Source: Flagellimonas lutaonensis (GTDB lineage: Bacteria > Bacteroidota > Bacteroidia > Flavobacteriales > Flavobacteriaceae). From it: a stretch of 64,000 nucleotides of DNA. The notes beneath the pieces were generated by a model. The model made no database searches, was not told the DNA's origin, and saw only the letters and a program-made list of their open reading frames with translations. The stretch lies in assembly GCF_000963865.1 (NCBI RefSeq), contig NZ_CP011071.1, positions 62,001-126,000 of the forward strand, read 5' to 3'. A program made the translations under genes and the position numbers. Below, one piece after another: positions 41,898-51,900 of this stretch; position 1 is the stretch's first letter; every line of letters starts with the position of its first letter.

Positions 41898-44099
41898 ATG
41901 GCCAAAACCATAATAATCTCAAATCGACTGCCCGTTCAACTACAGATTGGCAAGGGAACCATTAACGCCATACCCAGCGTCGGTGGCCTGGCCACAGGAA
42001 TGAAATCGGTGCATAAAGGGGGAGAAAGTCTGTGGATCGGTTGGTCAGGGCTTACTGATGAGGACATTCACATAAGCCTAGCCCCAAAAATCGATGAAGC
42101 ATTGGCAAAACATGGTTGTACCGCCGTAAACTTAAGTGAACAAGAGGTAGAGGGCTTTTACTACGGATTCAGCAACCGAACCATTTGGCCACTTTTCCAC
42201 TACTTCATGGAATATGCAGAATTTGAATTGGATTTTTGGGAGACATACAAGTCAGTGAACCAAAAGTTTGCCGATGCCATTATTGCCCAATCCGACGACG
42301 ATGATATAATATGGGTACACGACTATCAATTGATGTTGGTGCCACAAATGGTAAAAGAAAAAAAACCAAATGCCAGTATTGGTTTTTTCTTGCACATTCC
42401 CTTCCCTTCCTATGAAATTTTTAGGACCTTGCCTTGGCGTGAAGAGGTACTTAAGGGATTATTGGGTGCAGACCTTATTGGTTTTCATACCTATGATTAC
42501 GAACGTCATTTTCTCAGTTCGGTAAGGCGTCTCTTGGGGTTAGAGGTCAGCTTCAATGAAATCTATTTACAAAATCGGGTCATAAAGGTCGATTCTTTCC
42601 CCATGGGCATCGATTACAATAAATTCAGCAATGCTGCCAAAAAAAAGATGGCCAATGCCCAAAGGTCAGATCTACAAGAGAAACTTGACAGCCATAAGGC
42701 TTCTGCCCCAGGCACTAAACTTGTACTGTCCATAGACCGGTTAGACTATAGCAAGGGCATTGCCAAACGCATCAATGCCTTTGAATATTTTTTGAACAAA
42801 TACCCAGAGTACCAAGAAAAAATTCGACTCATCATATTGGCGGTACCCTCACGTTCGAACGTTCCACAATATCAATTGCTGAAGCGGGAAATCGATGAAC
42901 TTGTGGGCCGCATCAATGGCGAGTTGGCCACCGTCAACTGGACCCCAATTTGGTATTTCTATCGTTCGTTGCCCTTTGACAGTCTTATAGACCTGTACAC
43001 TTCTTGTGATATTGCATGGCTGACACCGCTGAGGGATGGCATGAACCTAGTGGCCAAAGAATACATAGCAACCCGTACCAAAGGCACGGGTGTGTTGATT
43101 TTGAGTGAAATGGCAGGCTCTGCCTACGAAATGAACGAAGCGCTGCTTATAAATCCCAATAATTTTGAAGAACAGGCCGATACCTTGAAGCAGGCCATAA
43201 CCATGCCTGAGGAAGAACAGGCAAATCGAATCGAAATATTGCAAAAACGATTAAGCCGATATAACGTAGAGGTTTGGGCAAATTCGTTTATGGAAACCTT
43301 GATACAACAAAAGGAAGAAAGTCCTGCACGGGTAGCCAAGAAAATAACCCCGTCAGTACTGGAAACAATTAGCAAAAAATACAAAAAGGCGCAAAAACGC
43401 CTACTTTTCATTGACTATGACGGAACCTTGACAGGTTTTCACAAGGACCCCCAAAAAGCAATTCCGGACGAGGAAATGTATCAATTACTTGATGCCCTGC
43501 ATAACCAAGAAGGAACCACCATGTTCTTGATCAGTGGCCGCGACCACGAAACCTTTGGAAGATGGTTTCTCCACAAAAAATACAACATGATCGTTGAACA
43601 TGGGGTATGGATATCCAAAAATGGGGAAGCCTTTCAACTTTTGGAGCAAGTAAAGAATGATTGGATGCAAAAAATTCGGCCAGTTCTTGAATCTTTTGTT
43701 GATAGAACGCCAGGATCGTTTATTGAAGAAAAAAACTTTTCGTTGGCTTGGCACTACCGTAATACAGATCCTGATTTTGGCCAAAAAAGAGCTGCAGAGC
43801 TAAATGAGGTGCTTACCAGCCTTATTGGTAATGACGACATTAGCGTGTTATCTGGCAACAAGGTCATGGAAATAAAAAGCAGTAACGTTAATAAAGGGCG
43901 TGCAGCTGTGCGTATATTGAGCGAAGACACCTATGATTTTGTTTTCGCCATTGGTGACGACTGGACCGACGAATTCATGTTTCAAGAGTTGCCAAAAGAA
44001 GCCATTACCGTTAAAGTTGGATTAAATAAAACACAGGCAAAATATTTTGTTGAAGGAACCAAGCGTGTTCGTGAGCTACTTAAAAAATTTATAGCGTGA
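41898..44099 (+). CDS. Bifunctional trehalose-6-phosphate synthase/phosphatase (OtsA-OtsB fusion)
   Basis: Makes trehalose from UDP-glucose and glucose 6-phosphate by way of trehalose 6-phosphate, a compatible solute for osmotic stress. In the 733-residue protein the GT20 synthase domain covers about 1-480: SNRLPVQLQIGKG, GGLATGMKSV, IIWVHDYQLMLVPQMV, GFFLHIPFPSYEIFR, and SIDRLDYSKGIAKRINAFE. The HAD phosphatase domain starts near 500 with FIDYDGTLTGF (nucleophile Asp) and includes SGRDHETFG and GDDWTDEFMF. Both domains have their key motifs. The stop overlaps the next gene's GTG by 4 bp. Confidence 0.95.
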   Translation: MAKTIIISNRLPVQLQIGKGTINAIPSVGGLATGMKSVHKGGESLWIGWSGLTDEDIHISLAPKIDEALAKHGCTAVNLSEQEVEGFYYGFSNRTIWPLFHYFMEYAEFELDFWETYKSVNQKFADAIIAQSDDDDIIWVHDYQLMLVPQMVKEKKPNASIGFFLHIPFPSYEIFRTLPWREEVLKGLLGADLIGFHTYDYERHFLSSVRRLLGLEVSFNEIYLQNRVIKVDSFPMGIDYNKFSNAAKKKMANAQRSDLQEKLDSHKASAPGTKLVLSIDRLDYSKGIAKRINAFEYFLNKYPEYQEKIRLIILAVPSRSNVPQYQLLKREIDELVGRINGELATVNWTPIWYFYRSLPFDSLIDLYTSCDIAWLTPLRDGMNLVAKEYIATRTKGTGVLILSEMAGSAYEMNEALLINPNNFEEQADTLKQAITMPEEEQANRIEILQKRLSRYNVEVWANSFMETLIQQKEESPARVAKKITPSVLETISKKYKKAQKRLLFIDYDGTLTGFHKDPQKAIPDEEMYQLLDALHNQEGTTMFLISGRDHETFGRWFLHKKYNMIVEHGVWISKNGEAFQLLEQVKNDWMQKIRPVLESFVDRTPGSFIEEKNFSLAWHYRNTDPDFGQKRAAELNEVLTSLIGNDDISVLSGNKVMEIKSSNVNKGRAAVRILSEDTYDFVFAIGDDWTDEFMFQELPKEAITVKVGLNKTQAKYFVEGTKRVRELLKKFIA

Positions 44100-45292
44100 C
44101 CTTGCTGAGAACCATTGCCCTTACATTGCTATGTGGCCTCTTTAGTGGCCATTCAATCTTTTCTCAGGCAGAAACCGAGGTTTACCTTTTTGACCTCGAT
44201 TGGCAAGAGGGCCTTCCTACATTGACCAACCCAAAGAACATTTCAAATAATGGTGGATATGACAACCAGCCTTCATTCTATGATGATGATACGGTTTTGT
44301 TTGCATCAACGCGGGCGGGCCAGACAGACATCCGTAGGTTTGATATTGAAGAGGGCAGCATTTCATCATGGGTCACCGACACCCCCACAGGCAGCGAATA
44401 CTCTCCCCTGAAAATTCCCGGCAAAGAGGCCGTTTCGGCCATCCGGTTGGATTTGGATGGTTTGCAACGCCTGTACCAATATGATATAAAGACTGGCACG
44501 TCAGAACCATTGCTAGACCTAAAGGTAGGCTATCATGTTTGGTTCAACGACCATATCATTGTCAGTTCTGTATTGGTCGGTGACCGTATGGACTTGGTAG
44601 TGAGCAATCTAAAAGATGGTTCAAACCGCACGTACCAGAAAAATGTAGGGCGGTCACTCCATAAAATTCCGGATACCGATTTGATCAGTTATATCAGCAA
44701 AGAGCATGATCGATGGCAAATTAAATCATTGGATCCAGTTTCTGGGGCCACCAAGAAAATAACCGATACTTACGACAATGCCGAAGACATGTGTTGGTTG
44801 AGTGATGGCACCATTTTAATGGGAGCTGGTAAATCCATCGTCAGGTACAACCCTAAAACAGACGTACAATGGGAACGACTGATCTATTTTCATCAAGAAG
44901 AAATCAACAACATTTCCCGCATGACCACTAATCCCGCCTCTAATCGATTGGCGTTTGTTGCCGAGACATCACCTCGACATATTGTGCAAAAACAATTGGA
45001 TGCCTATAATGCCCGTGACATCGATGGTTTTTTGGCCACCTATTCCGAAGATATAGAACTATACGACTACCCCAACGAGCTTTTTATGCAGGGCAAAGAG
45101 CAGATGCGAAAAAGGTATGCGGCTTTTTTTGAAAAAACCCCTGACCTACATTGCGAAATCAAAAAAAGAATTGTAATCGGCAACAAGGTGATCGACGAAG
45201 AACATATAATGGCAAATGGTGCCAAGTTCAGCACTGTGGCCATTTACGAGGTCGAAAACGGCAAGATTGCCAAAGTCACTTTTTTACGGTAA
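44096..45292 (+). CDS. Exported beta-propeller protein fused to a SnoaL-like domain
   Basis: A 398-residue exported protein (signal peptide about 1-25, ending FSQAE). The first 290 residues hold TolB-like propeller repeats (GGYDNQPSFYDDDTVLFASTR, GSEYSPLKIPG, AEDMCWLSDGTILMG). From about residue 300 a separate NTF2/SnoaL-like module follows: IVQKQLDAYNARDIDGFLATYSEDIELYD, then GKEQMRKRYAAFF and FSTVAIYEVENGKIAKVTFL. I know both domains separately but not this fusion. It begins with GTG inside the stop of the trehalose gene, so it is translationally coupled to it. Function unknown. Confidence 0.85.
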   Translation: MTLLRTIALTLLCGLFSGHSIFSQAETEVYLFDLDWQEGLPTLTNPKNISNNGGYDNQPSFYDDDTVLFASTRAGQTDIRRFDIEEGSISSWVTDTPTGSEYSPLKIPGKEAVSAIRLDLDGLQRLYQYDIKTGTSEPLLDLKVGYHVWFNDHIIVSSVLVGDRMDLVVSNLKDGSNRTYQKNVGRSLHKIPDTDLISYISKEHDRWQIKSLDPVSGATKKITDTYDNAEDMCWLSDGTILMGAGKSIVRYNPKTDVQWERLIYFHQEEINNISRMTTNPASNRLAFVAETSPRHIVQKQLDAYNARDIDGFLATYSEDIELYDYPNELFMQGKEQMRKRYAAFFEKTPDLHCEIKKRIVIGNKVIDEEHIMANGAKFSTVAIYEVENGKIAKVTFLR

Positions 45293-45303
45293 TTTTTTCG
45301 CTA

Positions 45304-45927
45304 GTGAAGTTTTTGCACAACATTGGCCGGATCGAAGCTTTTAGCGATGCCGTTTTTGCATTTGCGGCTACCTTGATGGTCGTGAACTTTGACCTTGATA
45401 CCGATTTGACCCTTTCAAAAACAGATGCCACTGGTTTTTTGAGTTTCGCCGTCAGTTTTTTTGTGCTTGTGGCCCTTTGGTGGGCGCATTACAATTTCTT
45501 CAGGCGCACCAAATATATGGACAATGTACTGATAGCCCTGAATGCCCTGTTGCTTTTCGTGGTGCTTTACTATGTCTTTCCGTTGAAATCTCTAGTGCAT
45601 TCTTGGATGGGTGAAGGTGTCAAGACCAAAGAAGACCTTTCGAACCTGTTTGTTATGTACGGCATCGGGTTCAGTCTTATATTTTTTTGCTTTTCCGGCA
45701 TGTATTTCAGGGCCTATAAAAAATCAAAATCGAGCGAAAAATCATTGAATCTATATTTTTATGCCCGGCATTTCGCCATTTTTGTGTTGGTATCATTGAT
45801 TTCGATTGTTCTTGCCCTTTTTGGTTTTGGCATCGAATTTGGTTTGCCCGGTTTTTTCTATGCACTGTTGGGTCCACTATGCTATTTACATTCAAAACAA
45901 TTTTATAAACGATACGAATTGAACTGA
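45304..45927 (+). CDS. TMEM175 family potassium channel-like protein (DUF1211)
   Basis: A 207-residue membrane protein with about six helices. RIEAFSDAVFAFAATLMVV near the N-terminus is the FSDAVFA pore-lining signature of TMEM175 potassium channels; a second helix bundle and VALWWAHYNFFRR also fit. There is no ATG near the signature. GTG at 45304, 11 nt past the previous stop, is the likely start; a longer open frame back to 45151 is only the shadow of the upstream gene. It follows the trehalose operon closely, and potassium and trehalose are both part of osmotic adjustment, so joint control is a reasonable inference. Confidence 0.85.
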   Translation: MKFLHNIGRIEAFSDAVFAFAATLMVVNFDLDTDLTLSKTDATGFLSFAVSFFVLVALWWAHYNFFRRTKYMDNVLIALNALLLFVVLYYVFPLKSLVHSWMGEGVKTKEDLSNLFVMYGIGFSLIFFCFSGMYFRAYKKSKSSEKSLNLYFYARHFAIFVLVSLISIVLALFGFGIEFGLPGFFYALLGPLCYLHSKQFYKRYELN

Positions 45928-45929
45928 TT

Positions 45930-47258
45930 ATGAAGAAACTCCTTTTCCTGTCACTGCTCATACCTCTTATTTCGCAATCACAGACCGATCCTCGCCTTTA
46001 CCGGATTATCGATGCTGTTTCTGCAAAGCGTATTGAAAAAGACATCACCATACTTGCCAATTTTGGTACACGCCATACCTTGAGCGACACCGTTTCGAAT
46101 ACACGCGGCATTGGCGCGGCACGGCGCTGGATAAAAAGTGAATTTGAGAAGATTTCAGCTGATTGCGATAACTGTTTGGAGGTGTTCTATCAAAAAAACT
46201 TCATTAAAAAGGGCGAAGGGCGCCGTATTGTGAAAGATGTTTGGGTGGTCAACGTGGTCGCGATACAGAGGGGCACCAAATACCCCAACCGCTTCATTAT
46301 TATGAGCGGGGATATAGACTCTCGTGTCAGCGACCCCAATGACTACACCTCTGATTCCCCCGGGGCAAACGATAATGCCAGCGGAATGGCCGGTACCATT
46401 GAAGTGGCACGTGTACTTTCAAAATATGAGTTTGAGAGCAGTATCATCTATGTTGGGCTTTCTGGGGAAGAACAAGGGTTATATGGCGGAAAAGGATTGG
46501 CAGAATATGCCAAGCAGCAAGGCTGGGATATTGTCGGTATACTGAACAACGATATGATAGGAAACATCAAAGGGGTGGATGGTGTGATCAGCAATCGTGA
46601 TTTTAGAATATTCTCAGAACCCGTTCCGCCCACTGAAACAGAAGAACAAAGGGGGGCCAGACGGTTCTACGGCGGGGAGGTCGATGGTATTTCGCGCCAG
46701 TTGGCACGGTACGTGCACAAAACCACCAAAACCTATATGCCAGAAATGAACCCTATGATGATCTATCGATTGGACAGGTTTGGCCGGGGTGGCCACCATC
46801 GCCCGTTCAACGATGCAGGATTTGCGGGCATTCGCATTATGGAAGCGCACGAAAACTATACCCAACAACACCAAGACATACGGGTTGAAAACGGTATCGC
46901 CTATGGCGATGTGCTAGAGCATGTGAATTTTGACTACGCCAAAAAGCTCTCCGCAGTAAATGCCATCAACCTAGCTTCCATTGCATGGGCACCCCCAGCA
47001 CCTGAAAAGGTCGAAATCGGCGGTATTGTCGAACCATCGGCCAGATTGAGGTGGACAAAGGTGGATGGGGCAAAGGGCTATAAAATCTATTGGCGTGACA
47101 CCACTTCACCCACTTGGGACAATTATCGTTATGTGGGCGACGTTACAGAACATACACTCGATGGTATCGTAATAGACAATTATTTCTTCGGTGTGGCCGC
47201 AGTAGGTGAAAACGGACACGAAAGTTTGGTAGTATTTCCTTCAGGCGTTTTTAGATAA
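45930..47258 (+). CDS. Secreted M28 family peptidase with C-terminal FnIII-like domain
   Basis: A 442-residue zinc peptidase, exported by a signal peptide (1-18, ending ISQSQ). The di-zinc site shows GANDNASG (bridging Asp), LSGEEQGLYGG (catalytic and metal Glu), NNDMIGN (Asp) and a later ENYTQQH (His). The first metal ligand, normally His in a GHxDS motif, appears as Asp in MSGDIDSR. About 85 C-terminal residues (PEKVEIGGIVEPSARLRWTK, GYKIYWRDTT) form a fibronectin III-like module. The start lies 2 nt past the TMEM175 stop, and an M1 peptidase follows 9 nt later, so a peptide-degrading pair is likely. Confidence 0.9.
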   Translation: MKKLLFLSLLIPLISQSQTDPRLYRIIDAVSAKRIEKDITILANFGTRHTLSDTVSNTRGIGAARRWIKSEFEKISADCDNCLEVFYQKNFIKKGEGRRIVKDVWVVNVVAIQRGTKYPNRFIIMSGDIDSRVSDPNDYTSDSPGANDNASGMAGTIEVARVLSKYEFESSIIYVGLSGEEQGLYGGKGLAEYAKQQGWDIVGILNNDMIGNIKGVDGVISNRDFRIFSEPVPPTETEEQRGARRFYGGEVDGISRQLARYVHKTTKTYMPEMNPMMIYRLDRFGRGGHHRPFNDAGFAGIRIMEAHENYTQQHQDIRVENGIAYGDVLEHVNFDYAKKLSAVNAINLASIAWAPPAPEKVEIGGIVEPSARLRWTKVDGAKGYKIYWRDTTSPTWDNYRYVGDVTEHTLDGIVIDNYFFGVAAVGENGHESLVVFPSGVFR

Positions 47259-47267
47259 ACAAAAAAT

Positions 47268-48902
47268 ATGATAAAAAGACTTTTTGCATTCTTTCTGGTA
47301 TTAACCGTGACTGTTTCTTTTGCACAAGAAGAACCGAGCTACACCCGCGATGAATACCTGCGCGGAAGCATCACACCCGAGCGCGAGTGGTGGGACTTGA
47401 CATTTTATCACCTAGATATTGAGGTGAAACCTGATGAAAAATATATTTCTGGCCACAACACCATTCAATACAAGGTGCTCAAAGAGCATGATGTTATGCA
47501 GATCGACCTGCAGCCACCCCTTGAAATCAAGAAGATAACACAAGGTGGAAAAGAACTCTCCTATAAAAAGGCCGGCACCAATGCCTATCACGTGTTGTTT
47601 GATAAGTCACAACAAAAAGGTACCATCAACGAAGTCACCATTACCTATGCAGGTAAGCCGCGCGAGGCCATGAACGCCCCTTGGGATGGCGGTTTTTCAT
47701 GGAAAAAAGATCAGAACGGCAATCATTTTGTGGCCACCTCGTGCCAAGGCCTCGGTGCCAGTGCATGGTGGCCCAACAAAGACCATATGTACGATGAGGT
47801 CGATAGCATGGCCATTAGTGTTACCGTGCCCAAGAACTTAATGAACGTTTCGAACGGCCGACTCAGAAAGGTAGTGGACAATGACGACACCAAAACCTAC
47901 CATTGGTTTGTAAACAACCCCATCAACAATTATGGGGTGAACGTGAATATCGGCGACTATGTCCATTTTGGCGAAACGTATCAAGGTGAAAAGGGTACAC
48001 TTGACCTTGATTACTATGTTTTGCGCGATAATCTTGAAAAGGCCAAAGAGCAGTTCAAGCAAGTTCCGATGATGATGGAGGCATTTGAGCATTGGTTTGG
48101 CCCTTACCCTTTTTATGAAGACGGCTTTAAACTGGTAGAGGTGCCCTATTTGGGTATGGAGCACCAAAGCTCTGTCACCTATGGCAACCAATACCAAAAC
48201 GGCTACTTGGGAAGAGATCTTTCAGGTACCGGCTGGGGGCTAAAATTCGATTTCATCATTATACACGAAGCGGGCCACGAATGGTTTGCCAACAATATTA
48301 CCTACAAAGACATTGCCGATATGTGGGTGCACGAAGGGTTTACCGCCTACTCGGAAAACCTGTATTTGGACTATCATTTTGGTAAGGAAGCTGCCGCTGA
48401 TTATGTTATCGGAACGCGGAAAAATATTCAAAATGATCGGCCGATCATCGGAAGGTATAATTTGAACAGAAGAGGCTCGAACGACATGTACTACAAAGGG
48501 GCCAATATATTGCACACCCTACGTCAACTGCTTGAGGATGATGAAAAATGGCGAAAGATCCTGAGAAAGATGAACCGTGTTTTTTATCACCAAACGGTTA
48601 CCTCAAAACAAATCGAACAATTTTTGAGCAAAGAAACCGGTATTGACCTTACCCAGTTTTTTGATCAATATCTGAGAACAACCATGATTCCCACTTTGGT
48701 GTATAATATTGAGGGAAAATCACTTAAATATCGCTATATCAATATCGTGGAAGGATTTGACATGCCGGTAAAAGTCAAGGTTTATGATAAATGGGAATGG
48801 ATATACCCCACTGCAACTTGGAAAACCTATGGTAAAGCTGTCTCCCCAGAGAAACGGGTAACTGTTGACCGAAATTTTTATGTGAACGTAACAAAACAAT
48901 AA
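47268..48902 (+). CDS. Secreted M1 family aminopeptidase
   Basis: A 544-residue zinc aminopeptidase with a signal peptide (1-19, ending VSFAQ). The exopeptidase motif appears as YLGMEHQS (G-x-M-E-x form), and the zinc site is HEAGHEWFANN (about residue 331) with the third ligand in MWVHEGFTAYSE about 20 residues later. The N-terminal beta domain starts YTRDEYLRGSITPEREWWDL. The ERAP-like C-terminal domain is short, as is usual for this subgroup. It forms a two-gene unit with the M28 peptidase. The stop codon lies in a perfect terminator stem. Confidence 0.93.
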   Translation: MIKRLFAFFLVLTVTVSFAQEEPSYTRDEYLRGSITPEREWWDLTFYHLDIEVKPDEKYISGHNTIQYKVLKEHDVMQIDLQPPLEIKKITQGGKELSYKKAGTNAYHVLFDKSQQKGTINEVTITYAGKPREAMNAPWDGGFSWKKDQNGNHFVATSCQGLGASAWWPNKDHMYDEVDSMAISVTVPKNLMNVSNGRLRKVVDNDDTKTYHWFVNNPINNYGVNVNIGDYVHFGETYQGEKGTLDLDYYVLRDNLEKAKEQFKQVPMMMEAFEHWFGPYPFYEDGFKLVEVPYLGMEHQSSVTYGNQYQNGYLGRDLSGTGWGLKFDFIIIHEAGHEWFANNITYKDIADMWVHEGFTAYSENLYLDYHFGKEAAADYVIGTRKNIQNDRPIIGRYNLNRRGSNDMYYKGANILHTLRQLLEDDEKWRKILRKMNRVFYHQTVTSKQIEQFLSKETGIDLTQFFDQYLRTTMIPTLVYNIEGKSLKYRYINIVEGFDMPVKVKVYDKWEWIYPTATWKTYGKAVSPEKRVTVDRNFYVNVTKQ

Positions 48903-48928
48903 GGGAGCTTTTGCTCCCTTATTGTTTT
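48893..48928. terminator. Perfect 16-bp stem terminator after the M1 peptidase gene
   Basis: AAAACAATAAGGGAGC (48893-48908), loop TTTT, and its exact complement (48913-48928). The A- and T-rich ends make it work both ways, for the M1 gene and for the convergent large lipoprotein gene, whose stop follows at 48932. Confidence 0.93.
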
Positions 48929-48931
48929 ATT

Positions 48932-51900
48932 TTAGTTGAAGGTTGCATTCACCAAGGCCACAGGTGCAGGGCCACGGTTTTCCCCTTCAGCGGGCTTGTA
49001 CACGAAATATAGTTCATCTACCGTATCATTAACAGCATTGTCCAAATTTATCATGAGCATGCCACCTGGCTGGGGAACTGCTGGGGCCGTCATGGTGCCA
49101 GACCCTAGCAATGCCCCATCAGGACTATCTTTTCTGAGTTCAAATGTAATACTGGCTGTTGGTGGCGCTTGCCAACCCAGTGTGAGCATCACATTTTTTA
49201 CCCCGGTCAGGTCTATATTTTCCAAGGCAAACCAACTTTCGTCTTCAGGCAGCACCAATAGGTCCATGCCTCCAAATTTCACATAGCTCATTCCGTCTGC
49301 TTTGGTATTCTTGCTAAAGCCAACGGTACTGCTTTGCAAATAGGCACTTGTCGTTCCTGTGAGTGGTGTAACACTGCCCTGCCCTTCATCTGTGTAACTG
49401 GCCGTCAACACCAGTACCTTAGATCCTTGGGTGGGTTGTGGTACAATTTTACCGAAGGGAGGCAGCGACTTTTTAGAAGCTTGATCTGCCACCAAAGACT
49501 GGATATATTGCGCTATCTGTCGCGTTTCATCTTGGGTGATATTCGGGTGTGCGGGCATCATCACCTCACCCCAAACACCAGAACCTCCTTCAGCGATTTT
49601 CTTTTGAAGGTAGGCCATGGCATCTTCTTGATCTTTATATTTTTCGGCAATCTCAAGGTAGTTGGGCCCTATGGAACCCTCACGCTCTTTATGGCAAGCC
49701 TTACAGTCCATCGATTGTGTCAGGGCTTTTCCGGTGACCGCCGCCGACACTTTTTGATGGCCCATCGACATGTTTACCTGATCCATTCCCTCTAGATAGT
49801 CGACCGAGACAAAAATATTTTCTGTGTTGATCTCGGTCCCGTCGGGATCTTCGACCCGCACCTCGTATTCGATCGGTGCGCCTGCTATGAAAAACGATGA
49901 ATTGCCACCTTTCAGGTCAATGGACACCACGGGTCTTGAATTGCCTGCGGTAATACGTACCAGATTGCTCTTCTGTGAAGCGCCCTTGCTATCTTTCACC
50001 GCAACGGAGACCTTGTATTCGCCGGGTTCAGAATAGATATGTTGAATGCTGTTCTCCGATGTTTCCTTGGTTTCACCGTTACCAAAATCCCATACATAAC
50101 TTATTGCATCCTTTTCCCTATCATGGGCCTGTACGGTCGCAGTAACCTCTAAGGGCAGCCTTCCAGATGTCTTGTCAACTATGAAACTATCGATGAGTGG
50201 TGGTCGGTTTCCCCCATTATATTCAATGTATGACAACCCAGAGTCTTCGTTTTGTGTGAACCAACCGCTACCATACTCGAGCAGGTAGATACGGCCGTCA
50301 TCACTGATTTCCATATCAATCAGATTGTTGACCTTTACGTCTGGTGCAAAGGGTTCCATTTTGTTCAAGGTACCATCCTCAAAAAGCGTAACGGCCATCA
50401 TCCAACCGCGCATCCATTCATAAATCATAACTTTTCCATCATAATAGTCAGGCAGTTTGTTCTCACCTTCATAAAAGTCTGAATAGTACACGGGGCCTGC
50501 CATGGCATTGCGGCCACCTGTGCCCACTTGTGGAAAATCTTGGGTAGGCGCATATGGGTAGAAGATCATGGCCGGTTGGGCAGGGGGCAACTCCCGCAAG
50601 CCAGTGTTGTTTCGCGAATCGTTTATGGGTTTTTCCGGATCAAAAGCGGCACCGCTTTCTCCCGTGGCATAATCGTAATCAAGGTACGCCTTATTGTCGG
50701 CTATGAACAGGGGCCAGCCATAATTACCGGCCTGGCGTGCTTGACCCACCTCATCATAGCCTCTGGGACCCCGATTGGCCAAGTCATCTTCACCGGCATC
50801 AGGACCAACATCGCCCCAATACAGATAGCCATTCTTTGGGTCTACGGATATACGGTATGGATTACGGTGGCCCATGGTGTAGATTTCAGGTCGCGTCTTT
50901 TCGGTTCCCTGTGGAAATAGATTGCCCTTTGGAATATCATACGAGCCATCTTCGTTGACTTTTATTCGAAGGATCTTTCCGCGCAGGTCGTTGGTATTGC
51001 CAGAAGAACGCCGGGCATCGTACTGTTCTTTCCCCGGTAGGTCATTCAATGGGGCATAGCCCTTGTTGACATAAGGTGCATTGGGCTCGTCAAAGGGGGT
51101 GGAATTATCCCCGGTGGACAGATACAGCAGTCCATCGCCCCCAAAAGCGATCGATCCGCCCGTATGGCAACATATTTCACGTTGGCTCTCTACCTCGAGA
51201 ATCACCTGTTCAGAATCTAGGTCAAAGACCCCATCTTTATACTTAAACCGCGAAAGGCGATTTACCCATTTGTCGCCAGTGGGCGCATAATAGGCATAGA
51301 TCCAATGATTGTTGGCATAGTCAGGGTCTTTTTGAAGGCCCATCAACCCCTCTTCTGCATTGACTCCCGGGGTGTTCAACGTTTTATGGTACACATCCAA
51401 AAAGGCAACTTGTTTCAATTCTTGCGTTTCATTCGAATACAGCATGATCTCGCCCCGGCGCTGTGCGATCAACACATCGTTATTGGGCAAAACAGCCATT
51501 TCGGTAGGCTCAAAAAATTCGCCTTCTACCAAGACCTTTTTGGTGAACCTGTCGGCATCTGGTGGAATCTGTGAAGTGGCCTTGCCATAATCAAGTTCTA
51601 GGTTCTTGCCAATGGCATATTGGATTCCACCCAGTACGTGTTTCAAGAACAGTTCTTCTGAAAAACTTTCATCGGTATGTCCTGCGGCCGTATAAAAAGA
51701 CCGCCCACCATCAAACTCGTGGTACCAGCTCATAGGGTGAAAATCACCGTTTTCGCCGCCCTCGTAGGTCGATTCATCAACAGTGATCAGCACATTTACA
51801 TCGGGATTCAACTTCTTGAAGTTGTACAGCTCATCAGTTCGGTGCCAAACGGTATCGGTAAAAAACTCGGTGGCGGGAAAGTTTTTATCCTTGATGATGA

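Noticed and set aside
45151-45303. N-terminal extension of the TMEM175-like protein into the upstream gene
   Set aside because: The extra residues are basic, unrelated to the family, and come from the coding DNA of the propeller-SnoaL gene in another frame. GTG 45304 puts the start just before the RIEAFSDAVFA signature.
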